Positions 36,300-48,874 of a DNA stretch of 64,000 nucleotides are shown in pieces (position 1 is the stretch's first letter; each line of letters begins with the position of its first letter). Under the pieces are notes generated by a model that was given only the letters and a program-made list of their open reading frames with translations, made no database searches and was not told the DNA's origin. Origin of the DNA: Hansfordia pulvinata (lineage: Eukaryota > Ascomycota > Sordariomycetes > Xylariales); NCBI GenBank assembly GCA_006538405.1, contig BJKQ01000007.1:2232001-2296000 (forward strand), given 5' to 3'. The position numbers were made by a program, and so were the translations under genes.

Positions 36300-39250
36300 G
36301 TATGTGTGTGTATATGTGTCTGCGCCTTTCTTCTCTCATTAGTCTCTAAATCCCGGAGCTTCCTGGGCGGTGATACGGGTGGGTTTTAACTAGTCAGGGA
36401 CACTATTCGTCAGGGAGTTCTCTGGGGATCTGTGGGGGGATACGGAGACACCCCGTTTCCGCGCGGCTGGTAATGTACGATACCTGACGGATAGCATGCG
36501 CCTGGCGCGCTTGCGCTTTCATTAATGCCATAGTGGACATGAGCAGGGCGTGAGGCCTCGCGGCTCGGCTTCTTCTCTGGAGGCTGCAAGTTTGGCGGGA
36601 TGGACTGCAGACTCCGTGTTGATATTGTATTGGCAGCGGGGTGTTGGTCCAGCGGTCACGACGTATTAGTACAGGGCGATGGTGTGAGCTGGTAGGTGCG
36701 GAGGGAATCGCGTCAGGAACCGGTGTGCCTGGCGGCCCGCTTGGCCTGACACAGAGAGACAGACAGGCAGACAGACAGACAGGACAAGACAGACGGGCAC
36801 TCTTGTGCGTCTGGTCATGCCTCAGCTGGCGGCCTTGTCAGAAAGACGAGACCCATGCAGTGCCCTGGAATGTCTTGGTTGCGCCGGAGCGAGAGGGGCC
36901 TCGAAGGGGAAAAGGGGGCGAACGACTATCACCGTACCACCCTTGAGACGAGAAGGGGGGAACGTTTTGCGGCTGCGTGATAAGAATCGGCTTTTCTCTT
37001 TCTCTCTCTTACTGATCAAAATTCTCATTGCCCTTGTCTCTAAGATGGGCAGCCAGGGCTGACGCAGGGCTTGCTGTCAAACATGGGAACGCCTGCTGGG
37101 CGCGGAGGATACCCCTACTCGCATTTACGTTTGTACCTAAAACATACCTAAGCACATGGGTTGTGACGACGACAGCTATCCGTAGGGCTTTGACAGGCCG
37201 TGGAGGCGGCTTGGCGAGTGGAGGAGAGAACCGGGGGGCGCGCTGGTCCTGTTGGGTGGGAGCTTGGCTTGGCTGGCAGCTTACAGCTTGTGCGAGTCGT
37301 TCGCAGACGGCGAGAACGCGTCGTCGCCGCCTACGAATGGGACAGACGATGACATTTGATGACTCCAATGCAGGCGGAGTGGGGCCTGTGGAATCCCGTC
37401 TGCCGCCCGGGCTTCTTTCTCTCGAGACGAGAGAGGTGAGTGCCGGCGCAATGTGGCCGCGTTTGTTCGTGCCTCGCTCGCACGAACAGCCAGTTTCAGG
37501 TAGCTGCGAGGACCGCCATCTATTTTCAGCGCCGGGACGCCGTTCGGTCGTCCGGGTACGCTCCGCACCCGGTGAGGTGAGGGGATTGGAAGATCCATAG
37601 AACGATTCCCTTCGCTGCCCAAGTGCGCGTTCCTACGAATGGGAGGTTACCCAGTACCTACCTACATACCTAATGTACGTACTTTGCTCAGGTCCACTCC
37701 CTATCCAGCCTATGAGTACGTGTGCCTACAGGCTACCTAAGGTACCTACCTACCTACCTAGCCCACCTTTTCTGCAACAGCCATGAAGCTGCCATTGCCG
37801 AACCGCCGGGCGCCAGCTGGCCTGACGAGGTCTTGCGAGTGACCCTCCACGCTGTTGCCCATCGTTGTCGTTGTCGTTGTCGTTGTCGTATGGGTATGGG
37901 TCGGAGTCGTCGGCGGCGGCATCGATCTCGTCCTGCCTCTCGTTCGTTCTCTTTCTTTGGCGAGGCGGCGCCCCGGAGGAGATGCCGCTTGGTGCCCTGC
38001 CCTGCCCAGCCCAGTAGTTCAACGGTCAACGGCGAATCGCGCTGGCCAGGGCTCTGGGGCGAGCTAGCAACTCCACATCGCTAACTACTCGTGGAACCCA
38101 AGCAGCCGGCTAGGATATCCTGGCCATCCTGTCGGGCTGGCTGGCGTTGGTCGCCTCCACTGATCTCCCTCCTCCAACTACTCCGTCTTCCAGGGAGGGA
38201 GGGAGAGAGGGGGCGCCGGCGCAGGGGGTCTCGTTCTGCGATACTCCGTACATTTGGAGAGCCGAGTGCTGGGAGCCGGACTTCGGACAGGACGATGGCC
38301 GAGGCGCGCAGCTCACTCATGCTACGCTACGGCGTTCATGACACGAGACAGGTTGGAGGTCAGGCCGTCGCCGTCGCCGTCGCCGGCTCCGGGCGAGCCA
38401 TCGGGTTGCTACTCGCGGGAGACACATCCGTCCATCCGTTGGCGATGGCCCCCTCCAATGGGTTTGGAATTGCTGCCGCACCCCAAGGTCCTCGCGGCCT
38501 GCGAGTACTGGACACATACCCCGTTGCTCCGAGGCACCTCACCACTGTACGTACTTTTACGTACGTACGAGTTATCCCTCTACGAGTACATCTACGACCT
38601 CGTCGCTGGCCAGAGTGCCGCCGAGCGGCAGTGATCTGACGAACCCCACTTCCACTGGCATTCGCGGGTACGAGGACCCATGTACATCCAATGAGATGTG
38701 CGTGCCCTAGAGGGTCGGGCTGCACTGATGGACACTAGCACCCTGGATCTCGGCGGCGCATAGGGGGGGATCGGCAACACAGACACCCGCCCGCCTGTGG
38801 CTTCCACGCCTGTGTCGAGCCGCTGTGCTGTTCTCTCGGCGCCTGAGAGAAGGGCGCGGGTACCTTGCTGTACTCGCACTCCTGTCGTCACTCGTCTTGA
38901 GAGACGGATGCTGGGTGGTAGCGGGGAAGTAGGTAAGGTACCTATCTCGACTGACTGCCGGGCTCCAGCTTGAGGGCCGTTCCTGGCTGTCGCGGCCCCC
39001 AGCTGTCATCCACGTAATTGGATGTAGCGGAGGTACGAGATCCTCACTGCAAGTAGGTACCCGTACCCGCTCCCCAGCCAGGGGCAGCCCCTTTCGCGTG
39101 TACCTGAGCTACGAGCAAGGCGGGGACCTCAGTACCTTATGTAGGTAGGTACCTACCTACTCGGGAGTGACCCCCCCCCTCCCCTCCCCCCAGAGAGCCC
39201 GGCCACCAGTAACCTAAGCCAGTGTCACAATCAATCAATTAATCAGGCAG
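35141..39250. other. Intergenic, 4.1 kb, no supported gene
   Basis: Holds the glycogen synthase 3' end and distal upstream sequence of the F-box gene. It contains (CT)16 at 36266-36297, a CAGA-rich microsatellite at 36750-36795, several GTACCTAC words (36010, 37655-37760, 38935, 39125-39160) and dispersed octamers (about 35930, 36190, 38583). Open frames such as 37028-37600 (+) and 38091-38639 (+) have no domain and no conserved-looking block. Confidence 0.55.
36266..36297 (+). repeat. (CT)16 microsatellite
   Basis: Uninterrupted CT dinucleotide run of 32 bases, followed by GCGTATGTGTGTGTATATGTGTC. Confidence 0.95.
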
Positions 39251-40333
39251 TCACCCTCAGCTCTGATTGACGTGCCGCGTTTGCCCGCCCCCCTTGAACC
39301 CTCTCACCTTCTCCTCGAAACCACGTTTCCGTCTTGCGCCCTGCCCATCTCCCTCTACCTCGGGCTTCACTCGACGTGGGCGCCTCTCTCCCAGCTTGCC
39401 ACTGCAGCCCCGTCCGGCTGCGGAGCACACAGCTTCACCCCTAAATTGGGGACCTCTGCGCAGCCTGTCTGTCTGTCTCGCCCTCCAAACCCCGCCGCCA
39501 AGCTCGACGGCCGGCCCGCAACCCTGAGCCAACACCACAACCACGCAGCTTGAGCCTCCATCACCGCCCTCCTCACCCGCCGCCCGCCTCTTCTCCGCCC
39601 AAAGTTCACCCTCTCGTCTCTCGTCGTCGCTGCAGATGTGCTCTGATCGGCCCGCAACGACATTTGACACTACAGTCACCATCGCGGCACTCATCGCGGA
39701 AAATAAAAAGAAATAAGAAGGGGAGAAAAGGTCCCCTGCATGCACCTCTGATTTAATTCCTAAAGTAATCTTCCCTCACCAGCCGACAAACGACCGGGTG
39801 CCGTTTGCAACAAGCGCGCGCGCGCGCGTGCCAACCCCTCTGGTCATATTACAAACGTACACAAACGCACACGTCACCGCGCAAATCCTCGTTGGCGACC
39901 GGAGACACCGGTGTAATCAATGCGGACTGGAACGGGCCACCCACCACCCGTGTAAGAGAGCTGCTCAAGCACCGTGCGCCAAGCTCAGGTTCCCCGCCGT
40001 TTCCTGCACACCTCGTCACCACCGCCGCCGCCACCACTACTACCACCATCGTTCGCCTGCTCTCCAGCTCGGCAACACCTATCCAGGCAGCTCGAGCCAC
40101 GTTGGCGCCACCTCAACCGTCCTTTGTCCTCAACACCGCGACAAAGAAGACGCCTGCGTTGGATTGGAGTCATCTCCGTCCGAGCGCAGCCGGACGTGGA
40201 TCTCACAGCACCCAAATACTCACCATTCTCCTCGCCAGCACGCTCCCCTCTCAGCCTTTTCTCAGGACCTCCATCCCAGATCCCGACTGCGACCCCCTCT
40301 CGCCCATCTTGACCTTCTTGCACAACCGCCGCC
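39251..40333 (+). promoter_or_regulatory. Pyrimidine-rich promoter/leader of the F-box gene
   Basis: About 1.1 kb of CT- and CCA-rich plus-strand sequence leading to the ATG at 40334 (CCGCCATGAAG), with a short GC alternation (GCGCGCGCGCGCG) at about 39816-39829. Open frames on the opposite strand are by-products of the composition. Confidence 0.45.
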
Positions 40334-42355
40334 ATGAAGCTCTCCAAGTTCTTCCGTCGCAGCAAGAAGTCTCTCACCGACAGTAAGAGCAGTGACAAGT
40401 CCCACAAAGGCCATCGCTACAATGCCAGCTACACTCACGAGGACCTTGAGCGCACAAAGTACCGCGCCTACAACGGCCGTCATGGCGCATACAATCCTGC
40501 CCTCGAGCGGAACACCCGCATGGTCCCTTGGCTTGACCTGCCCTCTCCTGTGCTTGAGCGCATCTTCTCCTTTGTCTGCCCTCATGCCATCGACGAGTCG
40601 TACGAAAACTGCGAGCAGAGCGCCATCGAGGATGCCTGCATGCTTTGCGATTTGCGCGACCTCTCCAGCGCCGGTAAGGTTTGCAAGCAATGGAGGCAGT
40701 CTGCCGTCAAACTCATGTAAGAACTCCTCCGCATCTCGCATCACCACCGCCCCTGCTTACCCCTCACCCGACGCAGGTACCACAGCATCCGCATCGATTC
40801 GGTCCATTACTGCGAGCGCGAGATCGATCTCTCCGAATCGCGAAGACGCCGAAGCCGTTTCGATCGCAATGGTGTCCCCGAGGACCCTGCCGGCATGCGT
40901 CTGAGCTTGCTGAGCCGAACCCTCCGAGACGATCCAACGCGCCTCGGCGTGCGAGTCAAGTACTTCAAAACCCCCTACATGCTGAGAGAGTCCCGCGCTT
41001 CGGACCTCGCCAGGACTATCGCTGTCCTTCCGAAGCTCAAATACGTCGATCTGCCCGAGGGTCTGTACTGCGACGACCCCGCCTACCATACTCTCAAACT
41101 CGAGGTCCAAGCCAGATGTCCCGACCTTCGCAAGATGACATACAACCACGGCAGTGAACTGAGCTTGCAGGCTCTTGACGGCCGCAGGGTCTGGCAAAAC
41201 CTCGAGGTTCTCGAGCTTGGTCATATTCAGATGGATCCCTCGATACTTCGCGGTGTTCTGTCCGTTCTGGAGTGTCTGCGCGCACTCAAGGTTTCCGACT
41301 CGATGATCATCGACGACGACTTTTTCCGCTCCAGCGACATGATGCCCTCAGTCCCAGCTCTCGAGGAGTTGATCCTGACCGACACCCCGCGGGTTACCTC
41401 AGCCGGACTCAGAGAGTACCTCTCGAGACCCGACGCCCAGAAGAGCCTCAAGGGGCTCTTCCTCAACAACACCGGGGTTCTCCCTTCGACTCTCCACGAG
41501 GTGCTTGCCTCCGGCCCCAAGCTGAAGACCGTCGCCATTACCGAACAAGTCGATGCCAGCTTCCCCCACGGCAGCCAGCCTGTCCCGCCACTCACCAACT
41601 GGTCTTTGCAGACCTTGCGCTTCGAAATCACCGCCAAGCCCTCGGCGTCGACCTATGCAAGCATCACCACTGGATACTACCAATACCTGTCATCGTCTCT
41701 TTTCGCAGGAGGCCTGCCTACCCTCTCCGCTCTCTACGTCCGAGACCAGCGCTTTCCCGACATGCTCCTTGGCCTGCCTCCGCCGTCGGCAGCTTATGCG
41801 AGCAACCCTGCTCGTCCCAGCAGTTCGGCTAGCGACAGAATGTTCAACGGCGGCAATCTGCTGAACCCCAACAGCGGCAACCCCCCTCCACCTCGATTCA
41901 GCTCCAACAATCCGTTTGCCAGTATGGCTGGCGGCGGTCCCGCTGGCCCGGGCATGCTATCTCTGAATCAGACCCTCGAGGTCTTCACCAAGGGCGAGGA
42001 TGACCTGGATTGGGGTAGTACCCGCATGGACCCTTTTGATGCGTATGGGTTGCCGAAGCGGCCGGGTCACGGGCGCAGTAGTAGTGCTATCAACTTGAGA
42101 CCCAGCAGCGGCTATGGTCTCGACCCCCCGGGTGCTCCTTGGCAGGCTGGTGGCGCTCGCAGCAGCGTGATTCTTCAGGGCAATGGAGCAGGCGGATTCT
42201 TGGCTGTTCCGGGTGCGGACATGGGCGGAGGTAAGGGCCTTGGTCACCGCAGAGGCAGCACCGCTAGCTTCAGTGGCCCCGACCCTGCCGACGAGTGGCC
42301 ACGCCCTACCAGCAGTGCAGGGCACCGCAAAGGCAACCGCGACATCTGGAGATGA
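40334..42355 (+). CDS. F-box protein with leucine-rich-repeat-like body
   Basis: Probable substrate receptor of an SCF ubiquitin ligase. Two exons, 40334-40716 and 40777-42355, are split by a 60-base intron (GTAAGA...GCAG) that divides the ATG codon of KLMYHSIR; 653 residues. The N-terminus is basic. The F-box spans about residues 63-128: WLDLPSPVLERIFSFVCP, then CDLRDLSSAGKVCKQW, with a fungal insertion containing acidic residues and Cys between its helices. Residues ~130-440 contain irregular Leu-rich blocks such as LKYVDLPEGLYCDD, LEVLELGHIQM and LKGLFLNNTG, which fit degenerate LRRs. The last ~190 residues are Gly/Ser/Pro/Asn-rich and likely disordered. The substrate is unknown. The tail ends at GNRDIWR. 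Confidence 0.9.
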
Positions 42356-43930
42356 GCAGGCGGCAACCGAATACGAAACCCAAAACTCCACTTCGGCCAC
42401 ACCTACAGTCAGACCTGCAATGGGACTCCACGAATAGCACTTTTGGTACGATCCTGGCCGGTCATCAGCAACATCATGACCTCTGAATACGGACATTCGA
42501 GCCCGGGTGCGACCCCCAGAGTTCTGCGCAGCGCACTCGGAATTCGGAATGCGGTATCAAGCATTTCGAACCGAGACACATTGAGGAACGGTTCAAACCA
42601 ACAAGGAAATGGCTCCAAGCCGTTCAACTCTGTGCTTCTTTACTATTCTCATGCTTTCTGGAAAGCATCGTTTTGAAACTTGTCGTCAACTGCGTGTGGG
42701 CAAGGTTGACAGATTTGCATGCTGAGTTTCACCCCTCGAGGGGGTGCGACCTCGGGCCGCTTAGGTCGCTGTGCAACAATGAAAAGTGCCTTGCCGAATG
42801 GTCGAATTCTTCGAGGAGCATGCCGCGATACCCACCGAAATGGCTGAACTGAACACGGGCGCATGAGGCGAGAATGCGTGGGTTTGACAGGAAACACGTG
42901 AAGGGAATAGGGGCGGAAACGGGGCATCGGACGGGTGGCGGAGCCAACTTTATGTGCAACGAATGAATGGAGTCACAAACATGAGAACCAATACCTGCAT
43001 GTACATTTGAATCGAGGTCACCACGATGCTGAAAGGGCTTTTCATCATGGCAACGGAATTCCAAGAGCCGCATATTCAACGGCCAGTCCAGGATGGTGAG
43101 CTGGCAACGTGGTAATGGTCAGAGTCGAGTCGAGAACAGCCCGCGATTGACCTTGCACTGCGGCCATCGTGGGCCCGCGAGACTCTCTCGTCGCGATCAG
43201 CGTCCCGCGAGGTCGACGGCAGTACTGGTTCCGCGAGCAGGCCCCGGGGATGGCAAGGGGAGGTCATGAATGCGAAGCCCGGCTCAAGACGCCCTGTCTC
43301 GAAGCCTGCAAGCGAAACCGCCCGTTCTCGCTGCCGCAGCGACAGGCTATATCCCGAGACGCGCTGGGGCTGCTGGTCGCCTCTGTTCGGGCCAGAGGCA
43401 GACCGAGGCATGAGTCGACGGCACGAGACTTTGGAGCAAGAGATGAACGGAAGAAATAATCATTCGACCTGTGCAGAGACAGACAAGCAAAAGCAGGTAA
43501 AGGATACAGACACGCACACACAGAAAACCCAAGAAAGAAATAAGAATAGCCCTGTCGCGCCACCGCGTACTGTTTCCATCATGGCACCCCTCCCCTTGCT
43601 CCCCCTTTCGGAAAACATGTCGGTCCGTGGTCGTCCCGTCCATCGTTCCATCGTGAATAATCATACTGGCAAAAGGATAAAAATGCACGTCCCCTCCCCT
43701 TCCCTCCCCTGCGAGAAGCCAACAGTTGCTGCGCCTCTTTGCACCCGCCCTCCCTTTTTCTGCTTGATGATAAGAATATGCCATCTCCTCCGTCGACGGT
43801 CCCTAGAAAAGGCTGCGGGTAAAAGATGCTGACCGAGAGCTTCGCGTAAGAAGTTCAAAAAGAGGCAAGGCAGCCACCAGAAGCGCCCTCGCCGTGCCAC
43901 GCTGTAAAAGATATTGGTCGTCTTGCTCCG
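42356..43930. other. Convergent intergenic region, 3' side of the F-box gene
   Basis: About 1.6 kb without a supported gene. Long antisense frames near 43266-43832 lack domains and codon-like composition. No copy of the dispersed octamer is seen here, unlike in most other intergenic stretches. Confidence 0.5.
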
Positions 43931-44250
43931 TCATAAAAATACTGAAGTTGGTAAGAATGTCGAATGGATAAGAGGATGCCGAGTGGATAAAGATGTATGA
44001 AGCGGATAAGGATGTTGAGAGTAAGGATGTTGAGAGTAAGGATGTTGAGCGGATAATGATGCCAAGTAAGTGATACTGAGTCAATAAAGAAACCGAGTCG
44101 ATAAAAATGCTGATTCAAAAGTCATACTGAGAGAGGTAATAAAAATGCTTGGCAAGATAAAGATGTGGGTTATGGATATTGAGCAGGTAAGAATGGCAGG
44201 AGAGGTAAAAGATGCTTCAGGTTTGCGAGATGAAGATAAAAGCGGAGGGC
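43931..44250 (-). repeat. Degenerate tandem repeats downstream of the GPI-type gene
   Basis: About 15-20 imperfect units of 15-20 bases. Read in the sense of the neighbouring gene they follow CATC-YTTAT-CCRCTCRA, with three nearly identical consecutive units at about 44004-44055. On the plus strand they appear as GGATAAGGATGTTGAG and variants. The array begins about 160 bases beyond the stop codon of the gene at 44412, so it may lie in the 3'UTR. Confidence 0.75.
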
Positions 44251-44411
44251 CAAGACCAAATAGGAAGCACGAGTCTATCGTCAATCCGAAGAAGTCTCGC
44301 AAGAGACGAGGATAATCATGATGGGTCTTGGAAGATAAGAATAAGAATAAGAATGCTCCATAAATAAGAGACAACGCGAGTAGAGAGAAGAAGAGTGCGG
44401 CTTTTGTTCCC

Positions 44412-45382
44412 TCACAGAAGGACAAAGTTGCCGGCGACAAAGGCCAGCGCCGACAGCAGAGCGACGGCGGTGCCGCGGATGGTGGTGGTGCTCGGGGCGC
44501 CCGCGGTCGAGTACGAGCCGCTCAGGGGCTGAGTGGCAGGCAGGACAGGGTTGCCGCTGGAGGGGCAGTTCTCGCCGCCGGGGCAGCCGGCGCCGGAGAG
44601 CGGCGAGACGACAACGCCGCCAGTGGGCAGGGGGCGGCCAGCCGTGGGGCCAGCAGCGGCGACCACGGCACCGGTGCCGTGAGCGGGGGCGGTCGAGTTC
44701 CAGCCAAAGTACTTGAAGGCGGGCATGGAGGCGGACGAGGCGGGGACGGGCTTGGGGCAGTGGGCGCCGCCGGGCAGCCGGCAGCGTAGGCGACGGAAGA
44801 GGACATGGAAGACGAGGCGGCAGCGGCCGAGGCGGCCTCGGACGACTTGACGCGCTCCAGGTAGGCGGTGGCCGTGACGTGGGCGGTCTCGACCCTGGTG
44901 CGGTGGACCTCCTGGACGCCCTTTGCGTCGGCGGTGACGCTCTGGGTGGCGGCGGGAGCGACGGGGGCGCTGCCGGCGCCGGCAGCAGGGCCGGCCATGC
45001 TGTCGGCGGTCGGCTTGGCGGCGATCGTGACGGTCTCGGTGGCGGTGATGCCGTTGGCAGCGGCGACGGTGACAGTGGGCTGGACACCCGGAGGCTGGAC
45101 GCCGGGGCAGGTGACGGTCATCTCGGGCTCGGCGCACACGGGGCACTTGACGGTGGTGACGACGAAGCCCGGCGGGGGGCCGGCCGCGACAGTGGCGCGA
45201 GCGGCGGGCTGGCCGGTGCACGTCTCGGTGATGGTGTAAGTGGCCAGCCAGGAGCTGGTCTCGCAGGCGGCGGGCAGCACGGTCTGGTAGGTCGTGGTGT
45301 AAGTGGGCATGGGAGCCGGCGGCGCGAAGGTGGACGAGCACGAGAGGAAGACCGAAGTCATGGTTCCGTTGGCGAAATGCAT
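44412..45382 (-). CDS. GPI-type Ser/Thr-rich cell-surface protein, one frame break
   Basis: Probable wall or plasma-membrane protein of about 323 residues. Early blocks YTTTYQTVLPAACETSSWLA and TYTITETCTG, and later ECP-like Cys-Pro motifs, resemble fungal GPI-anchored proteins. The C-terminus is hydrophobic (GTAVALLSALAFVAGNFVLL) behind a small-residue stretch, which fits a GPI signal. The frame shifts by one base near 44770-44774. One extra G turns the reading into AGCPGGAHCPKPVPAS, which parallels the motif GAGCPGGENCPSSGNP found about 60 residues later, so the correction is supported internally. No clear signal peptide follows the ATG at 45382. The true N-terminus may lie in an unrecognised upstream exon, or the first ATG may be elsewhere. 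Confidence 0.7.
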
Positions 45383-47953
45383 CTTGAGTGTAGGAATAGG
45401 GGGTAAAGATAAGGACAAGGGGGTTGCTAAGATATGCGAATACGGGATAGGGATACTGCAAATAAGCCTGTTGATGTTTGGGTAGCAATAAATGGCTGCT
45501 TTTTGCGATATAGATGTCAGAGCGAGCAGAGAATAAGTATGATGTCTCTTGAGCGTCGAGTAAAGGGGAACACGGAGGCAGGGCTGAGCAACGAGGGTGA
45601 TAAGTCTGTCTGGTGACTGGTGGTAAAGAGTGACGATGAGCGAATGGTAAATGTATACTGTTAATATATAATGAAAGTGAAGCCGGTGATGGTCTGCCGA
45701 ATCGAGGATCTCTCAAACCGGAAGCGGCCGGTGGCCGGGCTTCTTATAATGGCGGCCGAGATGCAATCAGACAGGCGCTCTCCCCGGTGCACAGGACGAC
45801 ACCACCACATGATGGCACCGCGTCTGCGCTGTCGACACGACAAGACACGACACAACACGGCCAGACGTGAAGACGCGCCGTGTTTCTCTGACACGGCGCT
45901 ATCCATCCCACCTGCCTGACGCATCCATCTGGTGGCGCGACGCTCTAAAACAGCCCACATTGAAGCGGTGGTCCCCATAGACTGCAGACAAAGAGGGTCG
46001 CCGTCGGTAGTGGCCGCGGGGGCCATGGCACGGGGCGTGATTGCAGGCCATTCCTCGGGGGCGCCGCGGGGCGTGCGGTCGGCGCGCGTGTGGCCAGGGA
46101 GGGAGGAACCATCTACAGACGCGTCGAGGGGTAGCGGCACCGCGCGGATTGGAGAGGAGATGAGAGAGGCTTACCGCGTCGCGTGGCCCAGGCAAGGCAG
46201 CTGGTGAAGAAGGGGCGCGGGCCGGGCACCCACCCACTCACCCGCCCAATCTCTGCCGGGCAAGACAGCAGTCTGAGACGGCCGAGACCCTTGGGGTCGT
46301 CCCGACTGCGCAGCCTCCGAGCAGACGCAACGACGTGAATCCAGGGAGGGAAGCGCGCGGCGACGGCGGCGCCTCATTGGTTGGCCCGACATCCGAGACG
46401 CAGGAGATTAGGCTTGAGGCTGTGCACGAAGATGCAGCGGGCGCCCTGATTCTCGCTGGGGATCGCGAGGCTGGCGATGCCGGTTGCGGACGGACGGACG
46501 GAGCGGCAGCGGTTGCATCGCTGTGGCGATGACGAGGCGCGAACCTGCAGGCATGATGAGAGCAACCCAGCAGGCCGTGCCGTGCGGTCGGTCAAGGGCA
46601 CGACGCGCCGGTGCGAAATCGCGGGCAGCCAACGGCTTGCGCATTCCTGGGCCACGCCTATGGGGACATGGCCTTTACCATTCCTCGCGCCCGAGCCGCA
46701 CTATCGCAGCCGGCGCGACAGTGCAAAGGCCAAGTCAGAAGCTCGTGCATGGCAAGTCGATAGACGCAATAGCCGGGCTCACGCGGGGCCGATGGGAGAA
46801 TGGACGTGCCGTGAAGAGGCATCGGGGATCAGGCGGCGAAGGAGGACCGTGATGGTGATGGTGATGGTTGTGAAGTCAAGAACGAACATGACGCTCGTCC
46901 AACGGGCTGCACAGACGGACGGACGGCACCGCGCTTAATACAAGGTACATACGGTCCTTACCTACACGTAAGGTACCTACTTGGGAGGCAAGCAACCAAA
47001 GATACATGCGTAAGGAAGCCGGCGAGACGGGATGCTCCGAATCTATCGGACCTGCATCTGGTGACGGCGACAACTTCGGCTTCCGCTTCCGCACGTCGCA
47101 CCTGCTCGACGTCCATCTACTCGTACCTTGCGCGTGGTGGCAACTGCCTCGCGGCACGCCCACACACACGGAGCACAGGTGCTCTGCTGGTATGACGGAA
47201 GCCGCATTCTCACGACAACGATCCATGCATGGCAGGCACGACAGGGGCTATCAGAGTCCTCAAACGATGCGCAACGGCATTCCACAGTGACGCGGAGCGT
47301 CCCGGACGCAAGACGTGGTAGTCGAAGAATTACCCAGCACTGACTGTCTAGGTACCTACCTACAGCAACAAGACTCGCAACGAACGAAGCGAGAGAAGTT
47401 GCGCACAAATAAATGTGCCCTCTTTAATCGACATCCCCCGGGCATTGTCCGAAGACGTCCGGCAGACTTCCTAACAAGGACGCTTTCTCTCCAGAGTGAC
47501 TCCCCGCGAAGGGGATGGCAACTCGTCACTGTGAGGCAACCGCAATAGGGTTCGAGGTGACGGTCGTGGCTACTCCGTGAAACTTTTTTGATCTGAAAAG
47601 AGAAGAGGGAAAGAAAATTCCAAGAATGCCGGCCGCCTGCTCGCGCTTTCGATGTCGCGACCTTTTTTTTTTTGTGGAGCCGCCCTTGCAGCCCTGATGG
47701 CGGGAACATGCGACCCGCCAGCTGGCGTCTGGCGTACAGCTGGCGACCACGCCGGGTAGACCTAGAGTGAAATCTGTACGATTGCGATACTCGCCCGTAC
47801 CTCCCAACAGACAAGCCACATGAGTTGGGACATCTTAGGTTACCTCTTATAAGTGAGACTCAAACGAGAGAGAAAGGTAACGGGCAGGTCTCTACCCATC
47901 AGAAGGCGCGGCTGTGGCAACGGGTCTCGCTACTTGTTGACCTTATGTCCCAA
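45383..47953. other. Intergenic, 2.6 kb, no supported gene
   Basis: The part to about 45700 is a C/T-rich leader of the GPI-type gene when read on the minus strand; it carries CTTATC words like those of the downstream repeats. The remainder is GC-rich with short open frames on both strands and no domain. GTACCTAC words lie at 46940-46980 and 47350. Confidence 0.55.
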
Positions 47954-48500
47954 CCGTACTAAGTTGGGGGAGGTTTTCCAAACAGTATTTCAACACTTTG
48001 TTTATTTGAACGGTCCTTGAACAGTTCCACCTCCACCGAACTGTTAGAAATGTTAAGCGTTTGAAATTACAAGCGTTTAAACTGCTTAAAACTGTTTGCT
48101 TTTCTAAGCGTTTTTAAATAATAATAAGGAAGGAGCGACCAAACAACTTAAAGAAGGGCTATCTTGCTAACCCTTTATAATATGGGCATGCAAATAATTT
48201 CATTAAATGCGCAATTGAAAGCTCCTTATAAGAGCCGCCGCTTGATAACACTAGTGGTGGTGGTGGTGGTGATGATGGGGAATGGCAATTGGTGGTGCAG
48301 GCAATTGATGGGTGGGTGGGTGGTGTAGGCAATCAGGGCTCGGGCGGTAGCCTACAGGGGATGTGCCCCCTGTAATGTGAATTTAGCGGTCGTGAACGAT
48401 TCAAAATTTTAAACAGTCTTTAAACGCTTCTCTTTTCTAAACGCTTAACGGAATAAACAGTCAATTAACTGTTTAAAAAAGTCACCAAAACCTAGTACGG
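47954..48500. mobile_element. MITE-like non-autonomous DNA transposon, 547 bases, imperfect terminal inverted repeats
   Basis: The left end starts CCGTACTAAGTT and the right end, reversed, starts CCGTACTAGGTT. The similarity continues with gaps for about 50 bases (TTTT..AAACAGT...CTGTTTATT). An inner block, GTTAAGCGTTT...AAGCGTTTAAA..CTG, occurs in both arms, so the inverted ends span roughly 110-160 bases. The arms are A+T-rich, unlike the flanks. No transposase frame is present. The middle has a (GGT)n run (48254-48272) and a hairpin ACAGGGG...CCCCTGT (48354-48373). The flanks show only AA on both sides, so the target duplication and the superfamily are undecided. Confidence 0.72.
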
Positions 48501-48874
48501 AACTCACATCATAAATTTGCGAGAAAGTGCGTATGCCACCAGGCCAGTCGCAATGCATTGAGAACAGCCCCGCCCGCGGCCGCGTCTGTATTCATTCATA
48601 ACGGACTCTTGCTGGGCAAATTACGGGCAATTGGAAGTCTACTCATATGTCTATCTTCTGTCTAGGTATCTTTTGTCTATCCGTCTATATGGAAATGAGC
48701 AGGGCGAGCGGCCTCATCGTGAGAATCCTGGCATGGTCGTCGTTCTGATCATTCACATCCCCACCTACCTACACGTATAGCTTCTGGCTATATTCCGCCC
48801 GACACGTGTAGGTAGTGAGAGCCTTTCAGATGTTATTTTCTTTTTTTCTCGCTTCCGCCTCGTCGACAGTCGCC
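48501..48874. other. Short spacer between the MITE-like element and a secreted-protein gene
   Basis: About 0.37 kb, moderately A+T-rich, with TATCT/GTCTATC words near 48645-48690. It includes the 3' region of the next minus-strand gene. No gene is seen. Confidence 0.5.
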
